The notes under the pieces were generated by a model that was not told the origin of the DNA, did no database searches, and saw only the letters and a list, made by a program, of their open reading frames with translations. A program made the position numbers and the translations under genes. Positions 1 to 9,897 of a stretch of DNA of 64,000 nucleotides are shown in pieces. The DNA is from Pleionea litopenaei (GTDB lineage Bacteria; Pseudomonadota; Gammaproteobacteria; Enterobacterales; Kangiellaceae): the NCBI RefSeq assembly GCF_031198435.1, contig NZ_CP133548.1, forward strand, positions 3,258,001-3,322,000, written 5' to 3'. Every line of letters begins with the position of its first letter. The stretch's first letter is position 1.

Positions 1-2
1 TG

Positions 3-464
3 GCAAGAGATGCCAAAGCTTTAAGCTCAATAATTGAACGTTGTTGCCAGATTAAAGCCGAGGTAGTCAACGCGGACGAGCGTGAACAAGGCGTTAGGGC
101 TATATTAAATTTAGGTCATACTTTTGGCCATGCGATAGAAAAGGCTGGAAATTATCGACATTGGTTGCATGGCGAAGCGGTCGCTATCGGAACCATGATG
201 GCGTTTCAATTAGCTTGTTGCCATGGACTTATCGAGCAATCTTATGTGGAACGCCTTGAGACTTTATTTTTAGCTTTCAACTTACCCACTAAGGTTCCTT
301 CATCGACCAACGCGGATGAATTATTCGAAACCATGCGGCATGACAAAAAAAATATCTCAGACAAAATTCGATTGATCGTACCTAATGGTTTGGGGACGGT
401 TATCATTACCGAGCAGTTTGATCGCGACCAAATAACGCAAGCAATAACAAGCTGCTTTGATTGA
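3..464 (+). CDS. aroB: 3-dehydroquinate synthase AroB, C-terminal part
   Basis: Catalyses conversion of DAHP to 3-dehydroquinate in the cytoplasmic shikimate pathway. The gene is cut by the window start, and only about the last 153 residues are present. The visible part holds the hallmark run NLGHTFGHAIE followed by WLHGEAVAIG, which carries zinc- and substrate-binding histidines of the family. It ends in TGA and overlaps the region where the next gene starts, as in aroB-damX operons. In many gammaproteobacteria aroK lies upstream, outside this window. Confidence 0.95.
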   Translation, partial: ARDAKALSSIIERCCQIKAEVVNADEREQGVRAILNLGHTFGHAIEKAGNYRHWLHGEAVAIGTMMAFQLACCHGLIEQSYVERLETLFLAFNLPTKVPSSTNADELFETMRHDKKNISDKIRLIVPNGLGTVIITEQFDRDQITQAITSCFD

Positions 465-465
465 T

Positions 466-2319
466 ATGACTGGCTCAAAGAATATTTTTCAACAACTCAT
501 TAGCGCTAGCCAACGCATTTCGCTTGATAGCCAGTTACAGACCGTTGAAAAACTCGAGCATTTTGCAATTTACTCGGACCGGTTAGTTGGGCTTGTTGGA
601 GATGCAGGTGCCGGTAAGACGACTTTACTCCAATTATTGTCAGAGTCACTTCCCAAATCCATTCAAACCATTTTGGTGGATTGTCGAGATTCGAATTGGT
701 TTGGTCAAATTTTAGAACAACTAAACATAAGCAGTACTGCGGGTAGTACCAGTTTTCAGTTTGGTTTAGCACAAGTATCGCCAACCCAGGATGTTTTGCT
801 TGCGCTCGATAATGCGGATGATTTGACCTTTGAGCATCTAGAAAAGTTAAGCGAAAAAGTAAGAAACGAACACGTACACTGTGTTTTGTCTTATCAAGGA
901 AAGAGTCGAATTCATCAATGGTTTGAGAGTGAAACTAGTAACTCTCTTGAGGTTGATGTTTTAGCGTTAACGCCAGAAGAGTCCGTGATGTTGTGGCAGC
1001 AGTTAGCATCAATAGATTCTTCCATCGGAACATCGAGCCTGAGTAGCGAGTTACAGCGGGTGGGGAATCCTGCAAAGATTATTGCTGAAGCGCAAAAATT
1101 CTCATTAGATCGCTCGTCTGAGCCATCATCGAAATGGCCTTTTAAAGTGATTCTTACGACCTTTGCAGCGATAGTGTTCGTGCTATTAATTTCTCTGGTT
1201 TTATATTTTCAAGACGATATTAACCAGTCGATTACGGGGCCAGGTACAGCGCAAAAAGTCGAAACCAAAAGTAATAAGATTGGATCAAGCTCGGAGAAAA
1301 AAGCTTCACCGACAGGTGGTAGCGAATTAGTGACAAAGGACGCTGAACCAGAAGCATCTTCTAAATCAGGCAATCAATCAGAAGTTAAAAAAGACGAGCG
1401 TGTTCAGGTGACTGATAAAACGCTTGTGACGGATAATCAACAGCCGCTGAGCGCTGAGAAAAGTCAGTCGCAAGTAAAGCCAACAAGTGACTCCTCGTCA
1501 ACGGATGTCGGAAAAAACACGGAACAAGCAAGTGACAAAACGACGGTGCAAGATTCGAGTAGAAAAATAGTTGAAGAGGATAGCGTTCCCAAATCAGACT
1601 CAGCAGTGACGCCTCTCGGGAATTCGAAAGACACCACTGATCAACTCGGCCAAGAACCCAAAACGCCAGTTTCTGAAAATACCCCAGTCTCGAAGGACCC
1701 ATCAGTTTCGAAGGACCCATTAGTTTCGAAGGACACATCAGTCTCAAAAGAAAATGATGCTTTGAGTCCTGAAACGAGCGGTCATGGTGAGGTAAGCTCT
1801 GGCTCACAGAATTCAAGCTCCGAGACGTTAGCGGATGTGAAGAGTGGCTCGGAAAAGCAAGTTAAGCACCAACAAGAGCCACTCAATTCTGAGTCAAACA
1901 ATCAGCCGACTAAGAGTGATCCGTCTAATTCTGAAAAGGTCTCGGCGGCAGAAACAAAAACGCCCGCTCGGAATTCTAGTCAAGAGCCGACGTCCATTGC
2001 TCAGTTTAATGGCGAAGAACAATACTTGCTCTCTCTTGATAAAGGACTTTGGTTTGTACAGTTGGCTGGCTTCGAGAAACTTCCGCATGTGGTTGAGTTT
2101 TTAGAAAGCAATCAATCTGCTGGAGAGTTGCACTTTTATCGAACTGTGCGAAATGGCAAGAATTGGCACGTTATTATTCTAGGCCCTTTTTCCGCTCAGC
2201 CGATGGCGGAGCAAGCGATTAAAAGATTGCCTGAACGACTGCGAAAAACCAGTCCTTGGATAAAAGCGGTGTCGCAAGTTCAACGTGAGATTCGCTTACA
2301 ATCAAGTTTAAGCAATTAA
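466..2319 (+). CDS. damX: DamX-like AAA ATPase / SPOR-domain cell-division protein
   Basis: A probable septal-ring protein that binds denuded peptidoglycan. From the ATG at 466 it shows a Walker A motif GDAGAGKTT (about 45-53), a Walker B-like LLALDNADD (about 111-119), one membrane segment (about 226-248), a long Ser/Lys/Glu/Thr-rich linker, and a C-terminal SPOR domain from about 524 (LWFVQLAGF, later GPFSAQPMAEQA). This ATPase-TM-linker-SPOR order and the position directly after aroB are those of DamX. An in-frame TTG at 457 overlaps the aroB end and is an alternative start. Neither start has a good ribosome binding site. The linker contains tandem hexapeptide repeats. Confidence 0.88.
   Translation: MTGSKNIFQQLISASQRISLDSQLQTVEKLEHFAIYSDRLVGLVGDAGAGKTTLLQLLSESLPKSIQTILVDCRDSNWFGQILEQLNISSTAGSTSFQFGLAQVSPTQDVLLALDNADDLTFEHLEKLSEKVRNEHVHCVLSYQGKSRIHQWFESETSNSLEVDVLALTPEESVMLWQQLASIDSSIGTSSLSSELQRVGNPAKIIAEAQKFSLDRSSEPSSKWPFKVILTTFAAIVFVLLISLVLYFQDDINQSITGPGTAQKVETKSNKIGSSSEKKASPTGGSELVTKDAEPEASSKSGNQSEVKKDERVQVTDKTLVTDNQQPLSAEKSQSQVKPTSDSSSTDVGKNTEQASDKTTVQDSSRKIVEEDSVPKSDSAVTPLGNSKDTTDQLGQEPKTPVSENTPVSKDPSVSKDPLVSKDTSVSKENDALSPETSGHGEVSSGSQNSSSETLADVKSGSEKQVKHQQEPLNSESNNQPTKSDPSNSEKVSAAETKTPARNSSQEPTSIAQFNGEEQYLLSLDKGLWFVQLAGFEKLPHVVEFLESNQSAGELHFYRTVRNGKNWHVIILGPFSAQPMAEQAIKRLPERLRKTSPWIKAVSQVQREIRLQSSLSN
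1666..1755 (+). repeat. 18-bp tandem repeat inside damX linker
   Basis: About five 18-bp units encode a hexapeptide of the form (P/S/L)-V-S-K-D-(P/T). The middle three are nearly identical (unit like CAGTTTCGAAGGACCCAT) and the outer ones are degenerate. The repeat lies in the periplasmic, disordered linker, so changes in unit number would alter tether length without a frameshift. Confidence 0.85.
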
Positions 2320-2378
2320 TTTTTTAGCATCCCTTCAGATCAGTTAAACTATAGAAAATTTTTACCTTGGAGCATGCT

Positions 2379-3449
2379 GTGACAGCATTAAAAAATGATC
2401 GTTATATTCGCGCTGCTTTGCAGCAGCCCGTTGATTGCACGCCTGTGTGGATGATGCGACAAGCTGGACGTTATTTGCCTGAGTATCGAGAATTGCGTGC
2501 TCAAGCTGGAAATTTTATGGCGTTGGCAACGAATCCAGAATTAGCTTGTGAAGTTACCCTACAGCCACTACGTCGGTTTGACCTAGACGCGGCCATTCTT
2601 TTCTCAGACATTTTAACCATTCCCGATGCGATGGGGTTAGGCTTGCATTTTGTTGCGGGTGAAGGTCCTGCGTTCCACAAACCGGTGCGAACCGAAGACG
2701 ATGTGCGAAAATTATTTGTGCCACAACCTGAAGATAAGTTGAAATACGTCACCGATGCGGTCAGTACGATCCGTAAGGCCTTAGACGGAAGTGTGCCATT
2801 AATCGGCTTTTCGGGCAGTCCATGGACACTTGCCACTTACATGGTTGAAGGCGGTCCTACCAAGAATTTTTCAATTATCAAAGCCATGATGTATCAACAG
2901 CCGCATTTGTTGCATCAAATGCTCGATGTGCTGGCTGACTCGGTTATTCAGTATCTTAATGCGCAAATCGAAGCGGGTGCACAGGCCGTCATGGTGTTCG
3001 ATACTTGGGGTGGGGTGCTTACGCCTCGTGACTACCGAGAATTTTCATTAAATTACATGCAGAAAATTGTAGCCGGTATTCATCGCACCTATGAAGAACA
3101 GCGAATTCCAGTGACACTATTTACCAAAAATGGTGGCGACTGGTTGGCTGACATGGCTGCAACAGGTTGTGATGCCTTGGGCGTTGACTGGACAACTGAT
3201 TTAGCCGATGCTCGGCAACGAGTCGCTGGAAAAGTGGCACTGCAAGGCAATATGGATCCTTCGGTATTGTATGCCACGCCAGAGCGAATTAAAGCGGAAG
3301 TCGCCACGATTCTAAAGAGTTATGGAGCCGGAAGCGGCCACATCTTTAATCTGGGTCATGGTATCCACCAAACGGTTGAACCCGATCATGCAAAAGCATT
3401 TGTCGATGCGGTGCATGAGCTGAGTCGACCTTATCATCTAGTTGGATAG
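2379..3449 (+). CDS. hemE: uroporphyrinogen decarboxylase HemE
   Basis: Decarboxylates the four acetate side chains of uroporphyrinogen III to give coproporphyrinogen III in haem synthesis, in the cytoplasm. The N-terminal signature [17 protein letters not shown] is intact, and [18 protein letters not shown] and FDTWGG follow in family order. I place the start at the GTG at 2379, because GGAG lies six bases upstream and the protein then begins [11 protein letters not shown] like its homologues. An in-frame TTG at 2367 would add four residues. The length of 356 residues is normal. It follows damX with a short gap and is followed closely by a hydrolase gene. Confidence 0.97.
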   Translation: MTALKNDRYIRAALQQPVDCTPVWMMRQAGRYLPEYRELRAQAGNFMALATNPELACEVTLQPLRRFDLDAAILFSDILTIPDAMGLGLHFVAGEGPAFHKPVRTEDDVRKLFVPQPEDKLKYVTDAVSTIRKALDGSVPLIGFSGSPWTLATYMVEGGPTKNFSIIKAMMYQQPHLLHQMLDVLADSVIQYLNAQIEAGAQAVMVFDTWGGVLTPRDYREFSLNYMQKIVAGIHRTYEEQRIPVTLFTKNGGDWLADMAATGCDALGVDWTTDLADARQRVAGKVALQGNMDPSVLYATPERIKAEVATILKSYGAGSGHIFNLGHGIHQTVEPDHAKAFVDAVHELSRPYHLVG

Positions 3450-3462
3450 ATCGCTCTGTTGT

Positions 3463-4425
3463 ATGACTCAAGTCGTTCAGTCATCTTTTTCTCCGCCTTC
3501 CATTATTGCTAATCGGCACATTCAAACTCTGTATGGGCCGCTGGCAGTAACGGTGAAGTATCATCCTCAGACCTGGCAATCAGTCACGTTGACGGATGGT
3601 GACTTTGTTGAACTAGCTTGGTTTGGTGAACGATCAAAGAGAACACTTCTGATATTGCATGGTTTAGAGGGAAGCTATCGATCGCACTATGTGCAACGGC
3701 TTCTGAATGCCTATCTAGGTCATGGCTGGCAAGTTGTGGTGGCTCATTTCAGAGGGTGTGGCCGCAGCTTGAACCGTTTACCAAGAAGTTATCACTCAGG
3801 ATCTTCTGACGATCTAGCCGACGTGTTGTCCGCATTGAGCGCTCATTCGATTGAAAATTTGTATGCGATTGGTTTTTCTTTAGGGGGCAATGTCTTGCTC
3901 AAGTGGTTGGGGGAAAATAAGGTACAAAACAGCATTAGAAGAGCGATGGCGGTGTCTGTTCCATTTAAGCTTGATATTTGTGCAGACTCGATTGATCGGG
4001 GTTTTAGCCGCTTTTATCAAAAACATCTGATCGATTCATTAAAATTTAAAGTATCGAAAAAGCATCAATTAGGCGAGAGCGCTCTTCCTAATGCGTTGCT
4101 GAATGACTTATCTAGTATCCGCAACTTTTGGCAATTCGATGAGCATTTTACCGCGCCAATGAATGGCTTTTCGGGAGCGAGTGATTATTACGCAAAAGCG
4201 TCGTCGTTTCCTTTTATTGCTCGCATTAATACGCCAACGTTGTTGTTGCAAGCCCTCGATGATCCCTTTTTGTCTCCGGAGGCCATTCCTCGTGCGGAAG
4301 ATTTAGGGCCGTCAGTCACGTTAGAATTAAGTGAAAAAGGCGGTCATGTTGGCTTTCTACAAAGTTTTAATGCTTATAAAGAGTGCTTTATTGCCCAACG
4401 AAGTTTTTCTTTTTTTATGGGCTAG
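3463..4425 (+). CDS. YheT-family alpha/beta hydrolase
   Basis: A 320-residue alpha/beta-hydrolase of the YheT (AB-hydrolase, UPF0017-like) family. The nucleophile elbow GFSLGGN has its serine at about residue 139. The oxyanion region LHGLEGSYRSHY, a late acid in ALDDPFLS and a histidine in GGHVGF complete the expected triad. The N-terminal NRHIQTLYGPL is typical of the family. No signal peptide is seen, so it is probably cytoplasmic. The substrate is unknown; the relatives are esterases. I use the ATG 13 bases after the hemE stop; an in-frame TTG overlapping hemE is less likely. Confidence 0.85.
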   Translation: MTQVVQSSFSPPSIIANRHIQTLYGPLAVTVKYHPQTWQSVTLTDGDFVELAWFGERSKRTLLILHGLEGSYRSHYVQRLLNAYLGHGWQVVVAHFRGCGRSLNRLPRSYHSGSSDDLADVLSALSAHSIENLYAIGFSLGGNVLLKWLGENKVQNSIRRAMAVSVPFKLDICADSIDRGFSRFYQKHLIDSLKFKVSKKHQLGESALPNALLNDLSSIRNFWQFDEHFTAPMNGFSGASDYYAKASSFPFIARINTPTLLLQALDDPFLSPEAIPRAEDLGPSVTLELSEKGGHVGFLQSFNAYKECFIAQRSFSFFMG

Positions 4426-4490
4426 GCAGCGTTGATGGTGCTTATTTGACAATGTATTTGTTTCGACCCACACTCCAAGTCAATGGTTGA

Positions 4491-5027
<537 letters not shown>

Positions 5028-5110
5028 TAGAAGGTTAAAAAATCATCAATGCTATTGCATTGCGTCGCTAAGTCGTTACAATACGCGACCGCAGCCTAGT
5101 AGTGAAATGA

Positions 5111-5380
<270 letters not shown>

Positions 5381-5427
5381 TGCCGTATAAGGTTAATGCC
5401 TTCAAAGGTTAAGTCACGTTGGTTGTA

Positions 5428-5455
5428 AAGGCGGGGAAATCCCGCCTTTTTTATG
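5428..5455 (+). terminator. rho-independent terminator after the ferredoxin gene
   Basis: The stem AAGGCGGG / CCCGCCTT with loop GAAAT is followed by a T run. It ends the coaD-ferredoxin transcript. Confidence 0.9.
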
Positions 5456-5469
5456 CCTTTTTTTCTCTT

Positions 5470-5489
5470 TTGACTTCCTCTGCTATAGT
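5470..5489 (+). promoter_or_regulatory. possible extended -10 promoter for the chemoreceptor gene
   Basis: TGCTATAGT at 5481-5489 is an extended -10 element. TTGACT lies just upstream at 5470, too close to act as a normally spaced -35. The element sits between the terminator and the chemoreceptor start at 5566. It was found by eye only. Confidence 0.35.
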
Positions 5490-5565
5490 TAATTTGTATA
5501 TTTAGAGCTCTTTTAGGGTTAGCTTTGCCAAAGCATAGCTAAAGGACATCCATTTCTGGACCTAT

Positions 5566-6786
5566 ATGAAAGCATCCATCGCCGCATTTTCTGCATTGCT
5601 CATTGGTTCGACTCTTGTCGGATATTGGCTTGAGCCAGAGACCCTGTTCACTTGGTTCGTGTTTACCGCGTTTTTACTGGGTTTGTGTATTGCCGTATTT
5701 GCTTGGTTGTTCTTAAGAATCATTAGAGCCATCGATAATGAGGTGGTTAAACGACCCGACAAAGTGTTTGATTTCGCGACAGAGTTACCTGTGTCGAGTA
5801 GAACACAGCTGGTACATAAGCTACTTATGCGCGTCAATGATCGGTTAAAACTGGCGGATCAACTGCTTATATCGGTACGCAATTCGGTAGCGCGATTAGT
5901 GCCTATGTCCGAAGGTGTGAGAGACACACAAACACAGTTTGAGCAAAGCGCGATTATAAACCAACGTCGAAACAGCCAAATATTCGACGGGATAAAAAAG
6001 ATACGTCAATCTAATGACGAAGTATCTCATGATATTGAGCAAGCCTTTGACAGCATTATCAAAGAAAAAGTATTGGTCGAAAAAACTCAACAAGTGATCG
6101 ATAAAGCCGTTTCTAGTATCAAACAGCTGGTGAGCAATGTGCATGATGCGGAACAAAAGATCACCCAGTTAAAAGAGGCCAGTGAGCAAATTGACGGGAT
6201 AATCCAAACCATTAGCTCCATTGCCGATCAAACCAATCTACTGGCTTTAAATGCGGCCATTGAAGCTGCTCGTGCCGGTGAATCTGGACGAGGGTTTGCT
6301 GTGGTAGCTGACGAAGTTCGAAAACTAGCTTTGCGAACCCATGACTCGACCTTAGAGGTAAGCTCTCGAGTTGAGCAAATTCAATCACTTACCCATACGG
6401 CTTATCAAAGTATGCAGGAGGGCACTGCGGTTTCCGAAAGTGCCGTCGAACAAACTGATCTTACCTACAGTTACTTGCAGCAAATTGCACAAGCCTTAGC
6501 CGAGGTTTCTAGTACCGCAGATAGCATGAAGCTTTCTTCTGAAGCAGAGCGAAAGGCGACATTGAAAATGGTGCAAGCAATCGAAGAGTTAGTCACATTT
6601 AATGAAGAAGCCCTAGAAAACTCTCGTTTTTCGACTATGTCAGCGGACGATTTGATTAAGCTGAGCAACGTCATCTTAGAAAAACTTGATGGATTTGGTG
6701 TGAGCTCCAGCGAGCTTGATTTACAATTACGCAGTACGTCTCGCGTTACTCAACCAGCTCGAGGCAGTGACATCGAATTGTTTTGA
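5566..6786 (+). CDS. methyl-accepting chemotaxis protein without a periplasmic sensor domain
   Basis: A 406-residue receptor with two closely spaced membrane helices (about 5-22 and 28-52) and only a few residues between them. A long coiled coil and the conserved signalling hairpin tip follow (about 218-258, containing [20 protein letters not shown] and [12 protein letters not shown]), which binds CheA/CheW. No ligand-binding domain is recognisable and no C-terminal NWETF-type CheR tether is present. It may sense a membrane or cytoplasmic state, or work with a partner. No che genes are nearby. The likely single-gene promoter lies just upstream. Confidence 0.92.
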   Translation: MKASIAAFSALLIGSTLVGYWLEPETLFTWFVFTAFLLGLCIAVFAWLFLRIIRAIDNEVVKRPDKVFDFATELPVSSRTQLVHKLLMRVNDRLKLADQLLISVRNSVARLVPMSEGVRDTQTQFEQSAIINQRRNSQIFDGIKKIRQSNDEVSHDIEQAFDSIIKEKVLVEKTQQVIDKAVSSIKQLVSNVHDAEQKITQLKEASEQIDGIIQTISSIADQTNLLALNAAIEAARAGESGRGFAVVADEVRKLALRTHDSTLEVSSRVEQIQSLTHTAYQSMQEGTAVSESAVEQTDLTYSYLQQIAQALAEVSSTADSMKLSSEAERKATLKMVQAIEELVTFNEEALENSRFSTMSADDLIKLSNVILEKLDGFGVSSSELDLQLRSTSRVTQPARGSDIELF

Positions 6787-6803
6787 TTTGAGTGTGGTGC
6801 TTC

Positions 6804-7571
6804 ATGACTCTCCAACAGTGGTTGCAGCAGCAACCTTTTACCCTGACCATGTCGTCCGGTTTTTTTGGATTTTTCGCTCATGCTGGGATGTTGCAAGCAT
6901 TGATCGATCACAAGTTACCTCCTCATGCGGTTTCTGGGTCAAGTGCTGGTGCATTGATTGCTGGAGTTTATGCCTCAGGTACGCCTGTCGATGAGATGAT
7001 GCGAGCGCTAAAAGCTCTGCAAAAGCAAGATTTTTGGGATCCCGGTGTTGGCTTAGGACTTCTGAAGGGACGAAAGTTTAGAGGAATTCTAGGCGGGTTA
7101 TTGGCTGCACGTCGAATCGAAGAAACTCAAATCCCTTGTCACCTATCGGTATGGGATGCTTACAGTCGTTCGACGCGGGTTATTCGAGAAGGCGACTTAG
7201 TAACCGCAATCTATGCCTCTTGCGCCGTTCCACTGTTGTTTCAACCGATCAAAATTAATGGCCGCCCCTGTTGGGATGGTGGCATTAGCGATCGACCTGG
7301 GCTAGCGGGAACTCGAGCCGGTGAGCGAATTTTCTATCATCATATCGCGTCGCGCTCGCCTTGGCGCTCTAGCAACAGTGCTGCCTTGCGGGTGCCGGAG
7401 CAAGACAACTTGAGTGCTTTGTCGATATTTGGCTTACCACGAAGCGGTCCTAGCAAAATGCATTTAGGTAGCGACATTTTTCAGCGAGCTCACCAAGCCA
7501 CGTATGAGGCTTTGCAACGCACTGTAAATGCGCAAGGTTCAAGCGTCGAGATAAATCTTGATGCTAGTTAA
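6804..7571 (+). CDS. patatin-like phospholipase family protein
   Basis: A 255-residue putative lipid acyl hydrolase with a Ser-Asp dyad. The nucleophile elbow GSSAG has its serine at about residue 47 from this ATG, and the aspartate lies in WDGGISDRPGL. The oxyanion stretch is SSGFFGFFAHAG rather than the usual GGGxRG. No signal peptide or transmembrane segment is evident. An upstream in-frame GTG at 6792 is an alternative start. The 3' end overlaps the convergent DUF3301 gene by 8 bp. Substrate unknown. Confidence 0.85.
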   Translation: MTLQQWLQQQPFTLTMSSGFFGFFAHAGMLQALIDHKLPPHAVSGSSAGALIAGVYASGTPVDEMMRALKALQKQDFWDPGVGLGLLKGRKFRGILGGLLAARRIEETQIPCHLSVWDAYSRSTRVIREGDLVTAIYASCAVPLLFQPIKINGRPCWDGGISDRPGLAGTRAGERIFYHHIASRSPWRSSNSAALRVPEQDNLSALSIFGLPRSGPSKMHLGSDIFQRAHQATYEALQRTVNAQGSSVEINLDAS

Positions 7572-7872
7572 TATGGAAGGGCTCTAAATGAAGGTCGACG
7601 ACATGAAAGCCAACCATAGACACTCGACCCTGATACCGATGCTCGCGAGTTGAAGTGAATTCAAATTGATAATCGCGTTGCCAGTGCCAGCGGTTGTTCT
7701 TATCTTTGATGAGGCCCTGCTTTACTAAAGCAATGTTGCTGTCTAACAGTTCTACATCAAGTTGGTAACAGCGGGTGAGAACAGCTTGGTAGGCTTTATC
7801 TTTGATCTGTTGACTGCGCCACCAGTAATAAACGAGCAGTGCGAGCAATAAAAGAGTCAGGATTTTTGACAT
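7564..7872 (-). CDS. DUF3301 family membrane-anchored protein
   Basis: A 102-residue protein with one N-terminal membrane helix (about 4-18) followed by WWRSQQIKDKAY and a C-terminal region ending with HVVDLHLEPFHIN. This pattern fits the DUF3301 family of gammaproteobacteria, for which no function is known to me. Many basic and aromatic residues suggest a small cytoplasmic or periplasmic domain at the membrane. Convergent with, and overlapping, the patatin gene. Confidence 0.7.
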   Translation of the reverse strand: MSKILTLLLLALLVYYWWRSQQIKDKAYQAVLTRCYQLDVELLDSNIALVKQGLIKDKNNRWHWQRDYQFEFTSTREHRYQGRVSMVGFHVVDLHLEPFHIN

Positions 7873-7953
7873 GTGCGCAGCGATCTTGTCATAGGTACTG
7901 AGAGTGGATTATACGTGCGGTAATGGTGGACGTTTATCGCAAGGGGAAGCATC

Positions 7954-7983
7954 CAACTCACCAAGCAGGCACAAGGTGAGTTG
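7954..7983. repeat. perfect inverted repeat after exbD
   Basis: CAACTCACC and GGTGAGTTG form 9-bp arms around a 12-base loop, about 10 bases downstream of the exbD stop on the minus strand. There is no T run, so it may be a 3' stabilising hairpin or a weak terminator. Confidence 0.6.
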
Positions 7984-7993
7984 AGCAATGATA

Positions 7994-8404
7994 TTACTGT
8001 TTCTCTGGTAGTCGTGCCAGTACTGGTGTTTTAAATCCACCATCGCGAACGCCATCGATTACGGCCATTACAACTTCTGTATTAGCTTGATCATGTGCCT
8101 GAATAATCACGACGGTTTCTGGATTTTCAGCCATACGAGTTTCTATGTTGGCGCTTACTTGACTTGGCATAATAACACGACCGTCAAACACGACTTCGCC
8201 GATATCACTAACTTCAATGGCGACAGGTGCTTTTTTCGACTCTGTGTTCTCAGTGTTATTGTTAGAAGGACGAGTCATGTCGAGCGCGTCTTCTTTGGTA
8301 AAAGAGGTGGTAACGATGAAGAAGATCAGCATGATAAACACGATGTCGAGCATGGGAGTCATGTCAACATTAGCCTCATCATCATCATGGCGATGTCTAC
8401 GCAT
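7994..8404 (-). CDS. exbD: ExbD/TolR-family proton-channel component, orphan
   Basis: A 136-residue inner-membrane protein of the ExbD/TolR family. A charged His/Asp-rich N terminus precedes VDMTPMLDIVFIMLIFFIVT. Asp20 is the conserved membrane aspartate that carries protons, and the C-terminal part is the periplasmic domain. The sequence resembles ExbD2 of marine gammaproteobacterial TonB2 systems. No exbB, tonB or tolQ is adjacent: the gene has about 170 non-coding bases upstream and then mutM. It would need ExbB from elsewhere. It might energise the TonB-dependent receptor at 23.6 kb, but that is inference. Confidence 0.88.
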   Translation of the reverse strand: MRRHRHDDDEANVDMTPMLDIVFIMLIFFIVTTSFTKEDALDMTRPSNNNTENTESKKAPVAIEVSDIGEVVFDGRVIMPSQVSANIETRMAENPETVVIIQAHDQANTEVVMAVIDGVRDGGFKTPVLARLPEKQ

Positions 8405-8575
8405 TGCGATACCTTTTAATATTGGTTGATCTGGTTTTTGTTAATGTCTTTATTGTCTATCTTGAGCCTGAACTCGCTCAGTAATCCGGCAATATATCAG
8501 TTTCACCGCAGCCAAGTCCAGCGCAATCAAGACCATTCCAGCTGATCTGACGACCTAAAAAGAGAAAAGGGGTTA

Positions 8576-9388
8576 TTATTGTTGGCACTTTGGGCAGAAC
8601 GCGCTTGCTCTTTGACCTTGTCGAACACTTTTTATCGTTTGTCCACAGATCAAACATTCTTCTCCTTGTCTGCCGTAGACTAAGAGCTCTTGCTTAAAAT
8701 ACCCTGGCTTGCCATCGCTTTGGGTAAAGTCTTTAAGCGTCGTTCCGCCTTGCTTTATCGCTTTTGCTAGCACGTCTTTAATCAAAGAGGCCAGCTCATG
8801 GGCTTTTGCTTTGGATAGCCTGTTAGCCGCGCGGGTTGGTCGAATTCCGACTAAAAACAAAGCTTCGGTTGCATAAATATTACCCACACCTACAACGACT
8901 TGATTGTCCATGATGACTTGCTTGATGCCTGCTTTACGTTTTTTGCATTGGCGATACAAGTAATCACCGTCAAACTCTGAACTTAGCGGCTCAGGCCCTA
9001 GTTTATTTAATAATTTTTCGGCCAGCTCCGAAGGTGACCATACCCAACTGCCAAAGCGTCTTGGATCAGTAAACCTTAAGCACTTGCCGTTTGCCAAAAC
9101 CAGATCGATATGATCATGCTTGTCGGCCGGTTGTTGTTCATTAACTACTCGCAACCGTCCAGACATGCCTAAATGGATCATCAGATTGCCACCTGAGAAA
9201 TGCAGCAGTAAGTATTTAGCACGACGACTTACTTGAGTAATTATTCGATCGGTAACTCGTTCTGGCAAGGAGTCATCGACAGGCCACCTTAATGCCCCGT
9301 TGCGGATGATCATTTTCTTCACCCTTTGACCTTCAGTGAAAGGAGCGATGCCATTTTTCGACGTTTCGACTTCTGGTAATTCAGGCAT
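8576..9388 (-). CDS. mutM: formamidopyrimidine-DNA glycosylase MutM (Fpg)
   Basis: Removes 8-oxoguanine and other oxidised purines and nicks the abasic site. The N terminus PELPEVETSKNGI gives the catalytic Pro2/Glu3, Lys58 lies in RAKYLLLHF, and the C terminus ends in a zinc finger (CLICG ... FCPKCQQ). The length of 270 residues is usual. In Enterobacteria it follows rpmBG directly. Here about 4.8 kb of other genes on the same strand separate them. It starts 14 bases downstream of the 164-residue ABC-cluster gene, so it may be co-transcribed with that cluster. Confidence 0.97.
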   Translation of the reverse strand: MPELPEVETSKNGIAPFTEGQRVKKMIIRNGALRWPVDDSLPERVTDRIITQVSRRAKYLLLHFSGGNLMIHLGMSGRLRVVNEQQPADKHDHIDLVLANGKCLRFTDPRRFGSWVWSPSELAEKLLNKLGPEPLSSEFDGDYLYRQCKKRKAGIKQVIMDNQVVVGVGNIYATEALFLVGIRPTRAANRLSKAKAHELASLIKDVLAKAIKQGGTTLKDFTQSDGKPGYFKQELLVYGRQGEECLICGQTIKSVRQGQRASAFCPKCQQ

Positions 9389-9402
9389 GTTAATTTTCGA
9401 AA

Positions 9403-9897
9403 TTAGTTGGTTTGCTGGCGTAGATAGTTTAACACGGTTTTGGGGAACAGCTGTGAAACTTGGTTGAGCTCAATCAGCAGCGATCGTTGATTCCTTTGAT
9501 CAATGATGCGTGGTGTTGGATTGAGAGAAAAGTACCATTGCTGTGATGTATTACCAAAGGACATATTCACTTGCAGCACTTGCGACATGTCACTTGGCTG
9601 ATAAATGATAGCTGTCGGTTGAAGTGTTCGCCAGGCGGCAAAGAGTTGATGGCATTCCTTGCTGCTCAGTAAATTGGCGTTATCAATACAGTCTTGATTA
9701 TTCGAATCTAGCTGCTGAGCGCGCCAAGTATCAATTGACAAAGATTCGAGTGATTGAAAAATAAATGTTGGTGGCTCAGGTTCGGTCTTTTTTGAAATAA
9801 TCTTACCGGTGATGGTAAATAGCAAAATCATAAATGATGTTGCTAGCATGATTAGCGTTAGCCAATGGCGTTGAGTTAACGAGTTCTTTTTAGCCAC
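9403..9897 (-). CDS. membrane-anchored protein of ABC/GldG cluster, unrecognised
   Basis: A 164-residue protein that I do not recognise. It has one N-terminal membrane helix (about 13-34) and then a periplasmic domain with two cysteines (in NNQDCIDN and SSKECHQLF) that could form a disulfide. A GTG start at 9897 overlaps the 3' end of the permease/GldG gene by 22 bp, which implies translational coupling and a shared role. In position it resembles the DUF4340-type partner that follows GldG-like genes in other bacteria, but the sequence gives me no firm match. Confidence 0.65.
   Translation of the reverse strand: MAKKNSLTQRHWLTLIMLATSFMILLFTITGKIISKKTEPEPPTFIFQSLESLSIDTWRAQQLDSNNQDCIDNANLLSSKECHQLFAAWRTLQPTAIIYQPSDMSQVLQVNMSFGNTSQQWYFSLNPTPRIIDQRNQRSLLIELNQVSQLFPKTVLNYLRQQTN

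Noticed and set aside
1666-1755. Possible CRISPR array
   Set aside because: The 18-bp units are directly adjacent with no spacers and lie in a coding frame.
1385-1816. 143-residue open frame on the minus strand opposite damX
   Set aside because: It is a by-product of the Ser/Lys-rich repeat region on the other strand and has no ribosome binding site or family features.
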